Of a DNA stretch of 64,000 nucleotides, positions 1 to 11,267 are shown one piece after another. Each line of letters opens with the position of its first letter. Positions within the stretch are counted from its first letter, which is position 1. Under the pieces are notes generated by a model. It had not been told where the DNA came from. It was given only the letters and a program-made list of their open reading frames with translations, and did not search any database. This DNA comes from Bicyclus anynana (Eukaryota > Arthropoda > Insecta > Lepidoptera > Nymphalidae): NCBI RefSeq assembly GCF_947172395.1, contig NC_069093.1, forward strand, positions 7,165,561 through 7,229,560, in the 5' to 3' direction. The position numbers and the translations under genes were made by a program.

Positions 1-621
1 GCAAACCACACACTTCTACCTGCACAAATATTCCGATGGAGTTTTTATTCACAAAACGATTCGATATATTCATCAGTGACCAAAATGTAAGCTTGGTGAA
101 TATCTGACACCCCTATTAAATTCTATAAACAACCGTTTATTAAAATTCACATTTTACATTTTTCTTTAACGCCTATTAACCTGTTCTATAATTCGCGCGG
201 CCTCATTTCGTTCGTCTAAAATGCAGGTCAGGTTGGTATTAAATATTAAGCTCACATTTGCCAGGCTATGTACTGCTTTTGTAGACCGAGAGCCTGCTAT
301 ATCCAGACATAACTCATTTTAGGCTGAGAGTTTTTCAGCCTATGCTTTTACCATAAATTACGGTAGTACAGTAGCCAATTATGGAGTTTGCTTGGGCCAT
401 GGTAGCTTTCTCAGGTTTCGTCCTTATCTTATTAAAATAAACATCAATTCAACTGACAAATGTCACCTACCTACTGTATGATATCCACTAAGGGTTGATG
501 AGCACCGGTTCGTTTATGTCAACTAACATACGTCAAAGTTAGTGAATTAGTCTGCAGATCTTCAATTGTCCAAAAGTTAAACTTTTTTTATATTTTCGAC
601 AGGAAGAAATCATAAGTAACG
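1..621. other. No recognisable feature
   Basis: AT-rich sequence with no open frame, splice-bounded segment or repeat that I recognise. If the iRhom gene runs leftwards, this would be intron. Confidence 0.5.
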
Positions 622-787
622 AGTATAAGATTTAAGGAATCATGTCTCCAGTTGCCAGACCGTTAGCTTCGTGGCAACCCGTCATTAGAAATCTTTAAAA
701 TTCCCCTGAATTTTTTTTAACAGTATCATTTGAAGGGTTGCCGCGTGCTAAATGACTGGAGGATGGGGACATGATTTCTTATACTAA
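622..787. mobile_element. Foldback MITE-like element
   Basis: The two ends are imperfect inverted repeats: AGTATAAGA plus AATCATGTCTCCA on the left answers AATCATGTCCCCA plus TCTTATACT on the right. An inner pair, CGTGGCAACCC (672-682) and GGGTTGCCGCG (735-745), continues the foldback. Only one copy is present, and no coding capacity is seen. Confidence 0.55.
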
Positions 788-1654
788 GCCGAGGAAAATA
801 TTAAACAATAGGCTTCATATTCGAACGGTTGTAGGCTGGACTCTTGAATCCTGCTATCTTCCAAAGTCACAGACTTAAATTCATAATTTGATGCGTTTAT
901 TAGGAATTTGGTACAGTTTAGAGGTTATTTTAGTAGTTTGGTACGAGGCTGACAAAATGTCAGATTTCCTAAGCTGAAGTAGATCTGGTTATCGCTATCT
1001 CTCAGTCTATTTATTAAAGTCACGTTTGGAGAAAAGTTACTAACAATCTCTCTCAACATTAACTCATAATGTGATATCATAATAACCTTTTTTCGAGAGT
1101 GTAATCTCTCTCGTCTCGAGTTTGTAGTCTCGAGGGGAGAAAATCGTGAGACTTGTGTTCAAACACTAGAAAGCCCGTTGCTAACCTCGATTCACATATG
1201 TGTGAGGCTACGGGGTTTTCTAGAAGAGCTCGGCAATATTTCCCATGTGCAATGCCTGCTTGACTCTTCCACACAATATGGCGGTAATATGTACTAAGGC
1301 AAGTTGCCCTAATCCCCTAATCGCAAGAGAAGCCAAAAATTACGACCCGTTCCATCTTGCTAGTGCGATGCCTGGAAGTCTTTGTCTGGAATTATGGAAT
1401 AGAATTGGAGTAGCGTAGCACTATCGTCTATTCCATATTCCATCCCTGCATTTCATATTCATTCGGTTTTCTATTTCTCCGAGCAATGACTTCATTCGGT
1501 TTAGTTTTGATAAATCATACAAGGGCTGTCGCCGAAAATACATTCTTTGAGATCTACCTACCTAGTGATTTTTTCACTAGTGATCGGGAAATCTACTGTC
1601 TATATCTCTCAAAAATATACGCCATTCTAAAATAAAAGTTGTGATATTTTTACA
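788..1654. other. No recognisable feature
   Basis: No coding or repeat signal identified. A 65-codon minus-strand frame at 1077-1274 has no recognisable motif and no splice context, and is probably chance. Confidence 0.45.
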
Positions 1655-1975
1655 ATTCATTCTGTTATTGCCGCGTAGCAACGAATTGCGGTACGGACGG
1701 CTTCAGTGTGCGCGTGGCGTTCAAGGCGTCTACATCTCTTGTTGTGTAATTCTTTATGGGTTACTTAGAATAGGCGGGGAGAGTGACTTGAGTGGAAAAG
1801 GGGAGTGTTTGTATACAGTCAAAGGTACCTTTAACCCTACACACATCGTTCACAAGTACGTGACTTCACTCAATGTCATTCTCTGCCATTCTAGGGTCTT
1901 ATTTTGGTTACAGTTTAATTTGTTAATTAAGTTATCCTGACAAGTGTTGTGAATCATAACCTTTGTTCGACATTA
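1655..1975 (+). mobile_element. Non-LTR retrotransposon 3' region, copy 1
   Basis: This is a diverged plus-strand copy of the sequence found reversed at 6514-6875. The two share long runs such as GGTACGGACGGCTTCAGTGT and TTTTTGGTTACAGTTTRATT-like segments. It lacks the terminal AATAAA and TTTC tail of the other copy. The 99-codon frame at 1641-1940 runs through this repeat and is not evidence of a gene. Confidence 0.55.
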
Positions 1976-2772
1976 GTTTCCTTATATTTGTAATCACTTT
2001 TGAGTCCTATAATAATTCCTAGGATACTAATATCGATTGTAGGTAAACACGAAAAACGGTATCATTTTATTTCTGATTTGGAATCTGATACGCAAAAAAA
2101 GCCGAATAAACTGCCATTCGATGAAAACATTGTCTGAGCGTATTACTTAAAGTTATTTGATCTCCTTGCGAGAACATAAAACAGAAAACGATTTCTAAGT
2201 TCAATACTTCGTTAATAAGAATTTTTATTTGATAGCTCGCTCCGGTCCAGATATAAATGTACTTTATTGTTATAATTTATTAAGTTACGTCTGTAGTTGA
2301 TACGGTTAAAGTAAAGTAGTATTAAAAGTAATTTACACTACACACAACTATAAAATTGACTCGCAATACAGACGCGTAATTTTTACACAGACTAACAAAC
2401 ACATAGACTATCCACAGATTAAATACATAGAATATTCGATTACTGATTGATGTTTGGCTGTTTCGTCAAAAGAAATTCTTTTTATTACAAATTTGATATA
2501 ATTAAGGTTTAAATACTTTCAAATGAAACGTTACTCCATCTTTTACTAAACTACAAGTTTTTGACCGTTTTTTATGCCATTTAACTACACAAACCGGCAT
2601 TTTTAGGAAACTCTTTACACGACGAAAACAATTACAACAATGAAACATCGATTCTATAGCAACAGTTTTTATAAACGCGTTAGATCATAGATTTTTAATC
2701 TTTGCCAGAGGGGTAACGGTTAGCGAGGCAGGACCTGCTATTTAAATGGTCTAAGACACGAAGCCTAACAAT
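1976..2772. other. Probable intron downstream of the iRhom exon
   Basis: AT-rich sequence with no open segment that would continue the iRhom protein. It lies beyond the donor site, so on the minus strand it is the start of the next intron. The next exon must be off the left edge of the window. Confidence 0.55.
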
Positions 2773-2778
2773 ACTCAC
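2773..2778 (-). other. 5' splice site of the iRhom exon
   Basis: On the minus strand the exon ends AG and the intron opens GTGAGT, a consensus donor. Without splicing the frame would hit TGA two bases into the intron, so the donor is needed to keep the frame open. Confidence 0.8.
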
Positions 2779-3150
2779 CTAATATCATCGTCGTCAGGGT
2801 GGTGGTCAGGAGGCAGGTCCGGCCGGAGGTCGCCGAGCGCCCGCGCCGCGTGCCTCCTCCGCCTCTCGAACCACAGCCTCCTCTGTTCCCGCTCATTGTC
2901 CCTCTGGACCCCAAAGAACGTCTGCGTCTCCCTTTTCAAATAATCCCTCACAGCGATCGTGTGCGCCCTTCGCAATCTCACGTCGTCTTCTTGCGCGGGT
3001 GGTATTGACTCGGGGGGAGGTTGGGGTTGCGACGGCGCGGAGACTATTCTCGGTGGTGATGATGGTGGGGGGATGGTTGGTGCTGGCGCTGGTGGACCTG
3101 GTGAGCTCTGGCAGGTGAGCTGCGGCGCCAGCAGACCTGCGCTCGAACGC
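2779..3150 (-). CDS. iRhom: Internal exon of an inactive rhomboid (iRhom / rhomboid-5)
   Basis: iRhoms are catalytically dead rhomboid-family membrane proteins of the ER and secretory pathway. In flies they limit EGFR-ligand signalling, and in mammals they carry ADAM17 forward. This exon encodes part of the cytoplasmic N-terminal region, not the membrane domain. Spliced at both ends it gives one leading base, 123 codons and two trailing bases, so both introns are phase 2 and the exon is symmetric. Residues 1-60 are a low-complexity stretch rich in proline, serine and alanine. Residues 65-115 carry the family signature: RRAHTI, then LKRETQTFFGV, a basic helix-like stretch, and RRRHAARALGDLRP. 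Vertebrate iRhom1, as I recall it, has the same spacing of an IRR-x-T-x2-WFGV motif followed by IRH-x6-GKLKP. The tail is acidic (DHHPDDDD). There is no in-frame Met, so an upstream exon must supply the start. The exon is visibly GC-rich against AT-rich surroundings. Identification is by memory of the family; the exon itself is very secure. Confidence 0.82.
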
Positions 3151-3175
3151 CTGTAACAATGAAAAGGTGAAGATT
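3151..3175 (-). other. 3' splice site of the iRhom exon
   Basis: On the minus strand the sequence before the exon reads CTTCACCTTTTCATTGTTACAG, split here as a pyrimidine-rich tract ending TTACAG. This is a good acceptor, and it sets the exon start one base before the first full codon. Confidence 0.75.
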
Positions 3176-3237
3176 AATTCAAAATTATATCAAAATCCAT
3201 TTAAAAGGACTAAATACTATTGAAGAATACATAATAA

Positions 3238-3400
3238 TGTATACTAATATTATAAAGCTGAAGAGTTTCTTTGTTTGAACGCGCTAATCTCAAGAGTTAC
3301 TGGTCCAATTTGAAAATTTCTTTCAGTGTTAGATAGCTCATTTATCGAGGAAGTCTCTAGGCTATATATTATCCCCACATTCGGCAGCGTCAGCTTGTAG
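3238..3400 (+). mobile_element. HelB Helitron-like element
   Basis: It starts with TATACTAATATTATAAAGC and carries the HelB body (ACGCGCTAATCTC, GTTAGATAGC, ATATATTATCCCC). It ends in a degraded GCGTCAGCTTGTAG where intact copies have GCGTCAGCTAG. It is non-autonomous and close to the iRhom acceptor. Confidence 0.7.
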
Positions 3401-3434
3401 TATAATTCTTTAAGGCGCTTGTTTACCTCATTGA

Positions 3435-3628
3435 TCTATTCTTATATTATGAAGAGGTAAAGTTTGTGAGGTTGTAGGAGGTAAATAATCTCTGGATCTA
3501 GTAAACCGATTTTGAAAATTCTTTTACTAATAGAAAGTCACGTTATTTGCAAGTGTCATAGGCTTGTTTTATCTTCGTATTCCCACTGGAACGGGAACGA
3601 CGCGGGTAAAATCGCGGGGCGAATGTAA
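3435..3628 (+). mobile_element. HelC Helitron-like element
   Basis: TCTATTCTTATATTATGAAG opens the copy, followed by GAGGTAAAGTTTGTGAGG. Near the 3' end it reads CGCGGGTAAAATCGCGGGGC. The terminal CTAG is lost. Confidence 0.65.
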
Positions 3629-4109
3629 TACGGACGGTGGTAATCACTTGGCATCTGGTGATCTGTCTCGCTATAAAAACGACTGTGCTACCACACGACT
3701 GAAGTAAAACGTAGATCCCTTCCTCTCAACGTCTGTTCACCTCGTTCGATTACATTTTTCGTAACGCACTCACCAGCTTCCCCAAGTCAAGCGGGCGTAA
3801 CTTAATTTTACTTCAAAAAGGGTAAAAGAATTATGTGCGCACCGAATAAAACTAATAACCATGTGAATTATGTCGCGTAACTTAATAAAATTATTTTTTA
3901 ATTATAAAACTACATCGTAGTTTTTCTTATCTCTATCATAATTATAATATTTAATACAGCCAGTATTCTTGCTACCATTCTATTTGGGCACGATTTGTAT
4001 AATTATTAGGCATTACCCTATGATTCTTACTGTATTCATATTCTTTTTCAAAACAAATTCGTATTCGTACAAATTAAATTTTTTGCAGTCATCATCATGT
4101 TTAAACTGC
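3629..4109. other. No recognisable feature
   Basis: AT-rich sequence. The 66-codon frame at 3969-4169 runs into the LINE tail that follows and has no protein-like character. Confidence 0.4.
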
Positions 4110-4262
4110 TGCTGTACCTGGCGGCAACCAGTATTGGAGGGGGAATCTAGTCAGTGGCGATCACAATAGATCTGTAACGGTCACGTTGACCTCGACCATA
4201 CAGGGACCTCGAGAAGACCTGCAGAGCCGCTACATCAAGAAGAAGAAGAAGAAGTCATCATC
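4110..4262 (+). mobile_element. LINE 3' tail with AAG repeats
   Basis: The block ends in an AAG run (about 4228-4252) followed by ATCATC. Upstream are remnants of a C-terminal frame (TGGCGGCAACCAGTATTGG). This matches the layout of 5'-truncated non-LTR elements with AAG tails, also seen at 13047-13212. The family is unknown. Confidence 0.45.
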
Positions 4263-4383
4263 ATCATAATGCAGCAATCAAAACAGCCGATCCGTCCAAT
4301 GTTATTGGACATGGGCATCTTGCATGGACTTCCAATCACAACGGTCTAGAGCAACCAGAACTTTAAACGGTGGAGATTTCAGC

Positions 4384-4810
4384 AAAGGAGATGGTCTAAA
4401 ATTGTATGGAGCCCAGGATCAGTCATTGTACCCTGGCGAAAATAAAAAAAATACTTTTTGAAACTATTTTGATTGAAGATTTTTGATTATACAAATCTAC
4501 GAATTTACTCTAATTCTTTCGATATAATATTTTTTCTCTCCCAAGAAATGCAACACTATTATGCGTACTAATGGCGGATTGATGACGTTTTCAATGAAGT
4601 AGTTGATTTGACGTTTGCTGTCAATTGGCATGTCAATAGTTTCTTTAAGGGCGCCATCTTGATATAAGTCAAAAACTTGGGTATTAATTTTATTTATTTC
4701 TTTTTATTTAGTTACATTTATTCGCTTATTTAGATAATAAAATCCTTGTATTTTTTAAAATTTTTATGATACGGGGTACAAGAGTGGACCTCAAATGGAC
4801 CATCTTCTTT
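4384..4810 (+). mobile_element. TIR element O, uninterrupted copy
   Basis: About 427 bp bounded by inverted ends AAAGGAGATGGTCTA and TGGACCATCTTCTTT. A reversed second copy lies at 22398-23125. No coding capacity is seen, so it is probably a non-autonomous DNA transposon. This copy is the empty site for the Helitron found in copy 2. Confidence 0.7.
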
Positions 4811-5199
4811 GCAGTGTTACCCACACTGCTGCAATGCTCTGTTAACAAAAACTGCTATTTAATTCTCCTTGAAAGTGTCAAGCGCTAGAGACAGCAACAA
4901 CAAACTAACCTCAACATTTCGAGCACGACTCTGAAGCATGTTTGAATACGGAGAGAGAACATGCAATTGATCCATTAGGAGGTTTTATGTTGGCTATGAA
5001 ATAATAAGGGGACATTCACATCCTTAAATCCTATAGAATTCTGACAACTATTACAAAATTTACTGTTATGTTTTGTTATTCAGTGTATACGAAAGAATAA
5101 CCGGTTTTGAATGGCATAACATGAGCTCCTTTATGATATAATATGTTTGGGTATACTGTAATCGATTACTTCTGTTCTGAACAGAACAGTACGTGTTGT
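4811..5199. other. No recognisable feature
   Basis: No repeat or coding signal identified. Confidence 0.4.
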
Positions 5200-5545
5200 C
5201 AGTAATGACTTACAGATTCGAGATTTGGCTGCTAACTATGGGTCAAAGAAGGGCTAAGAAGGCTCAAAAACACTCAGCGGGCGATGGGTCTCAGAGAAAC
5301 ATGGAGGATGGAAAATGGACAGGCTATCAAAGTTCGAAGAGCCGATGGTTAGGCTCCCAAGGTGCTGGAGCGGCCACTCTCACTGGAAAGCGCAGTGTTA
5401 GTCGACCCACTACTAGGTAGGCCGAAGATATCAAGCGGATTGTAGGGATCTGCTGGATGATGGCGGATCGAGACCATGACATTTGGAAGTCCATGCAAGA
5501 GGCGCATGTCCACCTGTGGACGTCCATCGGCTGATAATGATGATG
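5200..5545 (+). mobile_element. RTE-like LINE, ORF2 C-terminal remnant
   Basis: Broken frames spell parts of the reverse-transcriptase C terminus: IWLLTMGQRRAKKAQ, then SKRSVSRPTTR-like and a final HVHLWTSIG before the stop and ATGATGATGAT tail. Sequence between these parts is missing. The clade is called from the familiar QQWTSIG-type ending in insect RTE-like elements and is not certain. Confidence 0.65.
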
Positions 5546-5827
5546 ATTATGTTCTGAATTTTACGATCTTCACTGTTCAATTTGTCATATCAATATCTTT
5601 TACCTAGATAAATAAATAATCAAGTTATTTCTAAATAGGTTCTTTGGATTTTTTAGCAAATTGATTATAATCCAAAATAGTTCATCTACACCACAACGGA
5701 AACAATAACGTTTATACCGGAATACAGTAATGCTGCATGGCAGAAAAGAGTCCAATGGGCGGGCAACGAACCAGTCTCGTAGATAGGATTCCTAGCCTAT
5801 AAACTAGATTTTATTTAGTCCACTATA

Positions 5828-6005
5828 CTAAGGATTCATTTACACGAGCGGCAACTGTACCGATGACTGCAGTCGACTGCAGTCGGCGACGTCTCAACGA
5901 CAGCCAACGACAGTCGACTGCAGTCGGCGACGTCTCAGCAGCAGCCAACGGCACACGACTGCAGTCGTCAGTAGCATCTGCCGCTCGTGTAAATGAACAC
6001 TAAGA
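5828..6005. mobile_element. Palindromic MITE with internal GACTGCAGTC repeats
   Basis: The ends ATTCATTTACACGAGCGGCA and TGCCGCTCGTGTAAATGAA are near-perfect inverted repeats. The interior repeats a CGACTGCAGTCGGCGACGTC motif with variants, about two and a half times. There is no coding capacity. Confidence 0.75.
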
Positions 6006-6486
6006 AGTAAGTAGGTATACCTAAGTAAATCAATTTTTATCGAGCTCGTTATAGGGCCCGTTATAGCGTCGAGCGTCATCGTGAAATTGTTCGGACTGAT
6101 TTGGTATTTCCGACTGCAATTCCGTCGCCGAATCAATTTGCTATAATTGGACATCAATAATTGGATCTAATCGTACTTCGAAGGATTTGTATACAAGGAA
6201 ACCGACATAATACGGGCTTTTTGTATCTGCTTTAGACCTTGAAGGCTATTCATTAATGATTTTCAAAAATTCGTTTATTTCATAATTTGCCAAGTTTGTC
6301 AAAAATGTTGGATCGTATTTATTGTTCTTAATGATGCCATGGTGGGTTCACATATAAGAGGTGCAAAATTCTATCTATAGCAGGTTTCTATGCGAAATCA
6401 TACTAGACCGCTTACTTGCTTTAACGTTTTTGCCTGTATCCACGGCTGACGCCTACTACATGACTAGGTTCTAAGAAAATGTATTT
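6006..6486. other. No recognisable feature
   Basis: No coding or repeat signal identified. Confidence 0.4.
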
Positions 6487-6512
6487 TAGAAAGAAAGAAA
6501 GAAAGAAAAAAG
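6487..6512 (+). repeat. GAAA microsatellite
   Basis: AAAG/GAAA units run to position 6510, directly at the 3' terminus of the minus-strand retrotransposon end that follows. It is therefore the tail of that insertion and not a free microsatellite. Confidence 0.8.
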
Positions 6513-6513
6513 C

Positions 6514-6875
6514 TTTATTAAAGAATTATGCCACACAACACAATTTTAGCAGACTCAGAAAATATTAGAAAAATAAGAAAATTAACATTCACAACATTTG
6601 TCTGGACAACTTAATTAACAAATCAAACTGTAACCAAAATAAGACCATAAAATGGCAGAGAATGACGATGTTGTGTGTAGGGTTAAAGGCGCCTTTGACA
6701 AATATCTAACATTCCCCTTTTCCACTCAAGTCACTCTCTCCGCCTATTCCAAGTAACCCATAAAAAATTACACAACAAGAGAACTGGACGGCTCGAACGC
6801 CACGAGCACACTGAAGCCGTCCGTACCGCAAGTCGTTGCAACGCGGCGATAACATGTAGAAAATATAAAATTGTA
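6514..6875 (-). mobile_element. Non-LTR retrotransposon 3' region, copy 2
   Basis: Read on the minus strand, it matches 1655-1975 and ends AATAAAGCTTTTTT followed by a CTTT tail. This is a polyadenylated 3' end of a retrotransposon. Coding remnants are too broken to assign a clade. Confidence 0.6.
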
Positions 6876-6999
6876 ACCAATCAGGGAATTGTACCCAGCT
6901 ATTCAAACAACAGCATTACAAACTGCGACAGAAGAAAAACGGGATCAAAATAAATCTACATATGTCATTTATTATTTATTCAAGAATTAGCAAACTGAA

Positions 7000-7238
7000 G
7001 TGGCAGTGGGCGGGCCATATCTGTCGTAGAACAGATGGCCGCTGGGGCAGACGTGTTCTGGAGTGAAGACCACGTACCAGCAAGCGCAGTGTAGGACGCC
7101 CTCCAGCTAGATGGTCCGACGACATCAAAAAGGTAGTGGGAAGTGGCTGGATGAGGAAGGCGGAGAATCGTGTGTGGTGGCGCGCTCTCGGAAAGGCATA
7201 TGTCCAGCAGTGGACGAATACAGGCAGTTGATAATGTC
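7000..7238 (+). mobile_element. RTE-like LINE, ORF2 C-terminal remnant
   Basis: One frame reads LKWQWAGHICRRTDGRWGRR, then a stop in place of the usual W, then RPRTSKRSVGRPPARWSDDI and AYVQQWTNTGS. This is the typical reverse-transcriptase C terminus of RTE-like elements in insects. It is 5'-truncated and holds at least one nonsense change. Confidence 0.75.
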
Positions 7239-7548
7239 ATTAAGCGACTTCAAAAAGGAGGAGGTTCTCAATTCGGTCGATATTTTTTTTTTATGTATGT
7301 ACACCGATTACTCAAAGACGCCTGGATCGATTTCAAAAATTCTTTTTTTGTTTGAAACGGTATAGTTCCCATTTGGTCCCATTGACATCATGTCAAGATC
7401 TGATGTCCATCTTGAATTAATACATCACCGGCTTAGCACCGCCTTCATACTGATCAGCAGGTAGAACATATGATGAAGTTATTTTTCACTTTTTAGTTTA
7501 GTGGGTACGTTTTTAGGTTTTGAAGTCGGTTGTATTTTTTTTTAAATA
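7239..7548 (+). mobile_element. MITE with AAGTCGGTT-type ends
   Basis: The left end GCGACTTCAAAAAGGAGGAG and the right end GGTTTTGAAGTCGGTTGTA are inverted. The interior carries ACCGATTACTCAAAGACGCC and GTTTGAAACGGTATAGTTCC, both found reversed at 63270-63425. It begins at the end of the RTE tail, so it is probably a later insertion. Confidence 0.6.
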
Positions 7549-8081
7549 GAATCTTAAGCAACATTGTAACATCTCAGAGGGAATATTATATCCAAGATAT
7601 AAACATACTCTTACATTAACTAATGTGTGCGGATAAGAGGTGTATTAACCTACTATTCGAGTCGCAGGTGCCCCTAGTAAACTGGCAATAATTCGCACGC
7701 AGCACCAAACGATCCACGTAAATCATGATATAACTATAGGTATGTAAGCAATGCTTTTGATAAATATTCCTTATTATTGTGCCGTAAAAGAGGCGCTCTG
7801 CCTGAATAATGGATTAAGGTTTCCCACACGTATGCAAATGGGAGTTACTTAGCGAAAACTTCAAACCAAAATTCGTGTTGTTTAATCATTATCAGCCCAT
7901 TTTAATGATTTTATTACATTAAACATTTAACTAGTAAATACCCGCGACTATCTTTTACCCTTAATCTAACTTTAAATAACGGACTTTCTTAGATCGAATT
8001 CTTTTTCTATCGCATACGTTGACCATTTTTTAAAAGCTATTCCTAAAAAAGGTATCGCAAACATTTTTTAAAGCTTTTTTT
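7549..8081. other. No recognisable feature
   Basis: No coding or repeat signal identified. Confidence 0.4.
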
Positions 8082-8275
8082 ATTCTTTACAAGTTAGCCC
8101 TTGCCTAAGATCACAGGATTGTTTTAGAATTTATTAGGAGGATGAAAATCCACACACCATTCGGTTTCTACCCGAAATCGTACTGGGACGCTAAATCGCT
8201 TGGCAAAACGTCTTTGCCGGTTGGTTGGTAACTGAACAGCCACAGCTGAAGCCTCTCACAGCCAAAGTACTAAAC
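8082..8275 (-). mobile_element. SINE-A, 5'-truncated
   Basis: Reverse-complement match to the body of the complete copy at 42319-42651, including GGTTTCTACCCGAAATCGTA and CTTTGCCGG. The tRNA-like head is missing and the copy is well diverged. Confidence 0.75.
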
Positions 8276-8575
8276 TAGCTACAAAGCTAGGTAATAAAAA
8301 AATTAAAATCCCATGCACAATTTATTATATCTCAAAGGCATCAGGCAGTATTTACGATAAAAGCTCCCAGACGGTCTGTCTTCTATAAACTAGCGTCCTA
8401 TTTCAACCAATTACACAAAACCTTGACCTACTAGATACGGGGTACCTAACCTACCTTCCTCGTGAACCAATTTATCTATCGGTGAAAATCGCTTAAAATC
8501 CGCTAGGTAGTTTCGAGTTAATCGCGACATAAATAATAAGTTCCAGTATGTATTAAAATTTGTCATTTTTTTAGT
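8276..8575. other. No recognisable feature
   Basis: No coding or repeat signal identified. Confidence 0.35.
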
Positions 8576-8880
8576 ACTAATTTTGAAACGAAGCGCGCGA
8601 GTTGCGAAAGAGGGCTAGACGGAAAAAATTAAGACCAAAAAGTTGTAACGACACTTTTTACCAGACTGCGTAAGAAGGGTGGTAATGTTTTTGCTATAGT
8701 TGTAAGCTGTGACCTTTAGACTTGGTGAGCTCCAGGTCTAAAGACCCCAAAATACCCCCAAAACCCAAAAGACCTCCGCGACTCCAAAAGGCCCCCCGAC
8801 CCCATTTACCCCCAAAACCCAAAAGACCACCCCGACCCCAAAAGGCCCCTTGGAACGAAGTTCCTTTTGATGAATGTTCG
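8576..8880 (-). repeat. Element with CCCCAAAAGACC minisatellite
   Basis: Reverse-complement relative of 18255-18780. Both have a unique part (CCGTCTAGCCC and GTAAAAAGT on the shared strand), a G/C-biased array of CCCCAAAAGACC-type units (about 8740-8850 here) and GGAACGAAGTTCC. This suggests one mobile family with an expandable array. Confidence 0.6.
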
Positions 8881-8904
8881 AAGATTTGATGGGATGGGAT
8901 GGGA

Positions 8905-9000
8905 AGCGATCTCGATAGCGATAACGATATCTATAGCGATAACGATATCTATAGCGATAACGATATCTATAGCGATAGCGATAGCGACGATAGCTATAGA
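8905..9000. repeat. 18-bp minisatellite GCGATAACGATATCTATA
   Basis: Three full units plus partial ones, followed by short GCGATA runs. Its translation (SDSDNDIY) is a by-product of the array, so the overlapping open frames are not genes. Confidence 0.85.
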
Positions 9001-9051
9001 GAACTTCTTCTATGCGGGTTGACACCTCTCAAATTTTTTTTTATTACATCA

Positions 9052-9272
9052 CTAGCGGACGCGCGACTTTGTATGCGTGGAATTCAGTTTTTCACAAATT
9101 CCGCGGGAACCACAGACTTTTCCGGGATGAAAAATAGCCTATAATATGTTAATCCAGGGTGTTATCTATCTATCTTTGTTTTAAATTTCAGCCAAATCGG
9201 TTAAGTAGTTGCGGCGTTAAAGAGTAACATACATCATACAAACTTTCGCGCTTAAAACATTAATAGGATTTA
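9052..9272 (-). mobile_element. HelA Helitron-like element
   Basis: The 3' end CTAGCGGACGCGCGACTT lies after an A (host T on the element strand). The body has TTCCGGGATGAAAAATAGCC, TTAATCCAG and GGCGTTAAAGAGTAACA. The 5' end is degraded near AACATTAATAGGAT. Confidence 0.8.
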
Positions 9273-9861
9273 CCAAATGTTTTTTATTAAATTATAAGTA
9301 TAAAACAAAGTAACTTCAACAACTAAAGCAATTATAAACACCCTATAGGTACTATCTCCTCTATTAAACGAGTTACGTAAGCTCTCGATTCAGTTATGTT
9401 CTGAAAGTATTTCAAAAGTAACTTATTAAAGTCTTGTCTTAGATAACGTCTCAAATTCAGCCCGAGGTCTCGTTAATTCTTTTGAAAAGCGAACCTCGCG
9501 ATTTTCCCTCCACGAGTTGGAACAGTGTAAGCCTTGACCCGGCGTTTTTCTTTGTGCCTCGCATATCTGCAGCCCGCATTAGGTGTATGGATATTGAGCT
9601 CGGTTTCCATATAAAATGTTGCGCCATTGATACACTCTTTTTATAGAAGAAATGTTTTTTGTGTTAAGTTATTCGGTTTGTTAATGGCAACAAGTAGAAG
9701 CAATATTTTAGAGTGTTTTCCATTACATGAAAATGTTTTTTGTTGATACTAAGATTTTTTTTTTCATAAATAGTGCAAACTCTTCAAAATACCAGCAAAC
9801 AGTACCTACCTATCCTCTTACTTATAATGTTATGACTACAGTATTTTATATTGAACCGAGG
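9273..9861. other. No recognisable feature
   Basis: No coding or repeat signal identified. Confidence 0.4.
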
Positions 9862-10025
9862 GCCTAGCGGCATCGGCAGTTCCATACTGTTACTATCGCG
9901 TTAACGTAAACGCGAATTTCTAAGAAATTGAAACAGCGCCATCTAGTAGTTTCAATTCCATATAAATTCGCGTATACGCTAATGCGATTGTAACAGTATG
10001 AAAATATTGAAAACTCTCACTAGGC
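9862..10025. mobile_element. MITE P, copy 1 (long foldback)
   Basis: The ends GCCTAG and CTAGGC open inverted arms that include TACTGTTACTATCGCGTTA and ACGCGAATTT and run almost to the centre. A sister copy lies at 24129-24302. Confidence 0.8.
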
Positions 10026-10759
10026 ATACTGATATTTTGCACTCTTTCTTTGTTATTGGGCTATTTCCAAAACTAATAGTCCGATTTTGATACAGTTTTC
10101 AGTTATAGGATTGGGTTTGATTGATGCATGTTCTGAGATAGGTATTATGATTATGAGAGGTATTATGGAGACGACTCACCGTTGCAATAAAAATGTGTTT
10201 GTGCATAACTAAACTATGTAATTTATGTGAAAAATAAAGTGCATAGTACCTTTGCTCTAAAAGTTTAAAGTTTGTTGAACTTCAAACCAGTTAAGACAGC
10301 CTAGAATACTGTAGGGTTTTTTAATTATTTTAACCCCTTACAATAACGAACTCTGTACTATAAATCCGGCAAACCATCACACAAAAATAGGTGATAATAT
10401 CCACTAAACACTTAAACCAAAGAAAGAATACCAAATGAGAAGCATGTTCGTTATATACAACGGTTTAGAAAGCCGAAGAACTCCCTCGCGCTTTCTCGTA
10501 ACACAATAAAGCTACATAACCGTCAACTGCCTATTTCATTAGTAGATAATTAATTAGATAAGACGAGGCCTGATGTTGCGTAACTCTCCATACGGTAAAT
10601 TGTGTATTATTAAATAGATGGAATGGATTATAGCCTTGTTTCGCTGTTTACTCACGTCAAGGAAATTATATCAAACTATAGACACGTAAAGCGTATAGAC
10701 CACGCACTTAATAAATTAGGTAAACATTTATGCGAAGCTTTCAGTATATATTTTAGTTA
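10026..10759. other. No recognisable feature
   Basis: No coding or repeat signal identified. Confidence 0.4.
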
Positions 10760-11119
10760 CTAGCGGAGCGAAGTTATTCATAAATCCCTCGGGAACAATG
10801 AATTTTTCGGGATAAAAAGTAGCCTATGGGTTAATCCAGGCTATAATATATCTCAATACCAAATTTCAGCTAATTCGGTGCAGTAGTCGAGGCGTGAAAG
10901 AGTAACAAACATTTATATCATCAAAATCATCAGTTTTCGAAAATCTCGGAAAACCATGGATTTTTTCGGGATAAAAAGTAGCCTATGTGTTAATCCTGAG
11001 TAAAATCCATTACAAATTTAAGTTAAATTGCTTCTGTAATAGCGGCGTTAAAGAGTAACAAACATCCAAACATACATTCAAACATCCATACAAACTTTCG
11101 CGTTTATAACATTAAGGAT
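10760..11119 (-). mobile_element. Dimeric HelA Helitron-like element
   Basis: Two HelA bodies are joined. The first runs from CTAGCGGAGC to AGAGTAACAAACATTTATA, and the second starts mid-element at CAGTTTTCGAAAATCTCGG and runs to the 5' region CTTTCGCGTTTATAACATT. The same joint occurs at 31283-31578. Confidence 0.75.
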
Positions 11120-11267
11120 TGAGCGTTCAAAAACGATTTAAAGGTTTAAAGTTTATATTTAATAACGATTTTTTATAGAAATATAGAAACTGCCTTGTTG
11201 GTCCATTAGTTAATTATTATAAATACAAGGTTTTGAATTCGAATGGGCCGGGCATTGAAATTTTTTT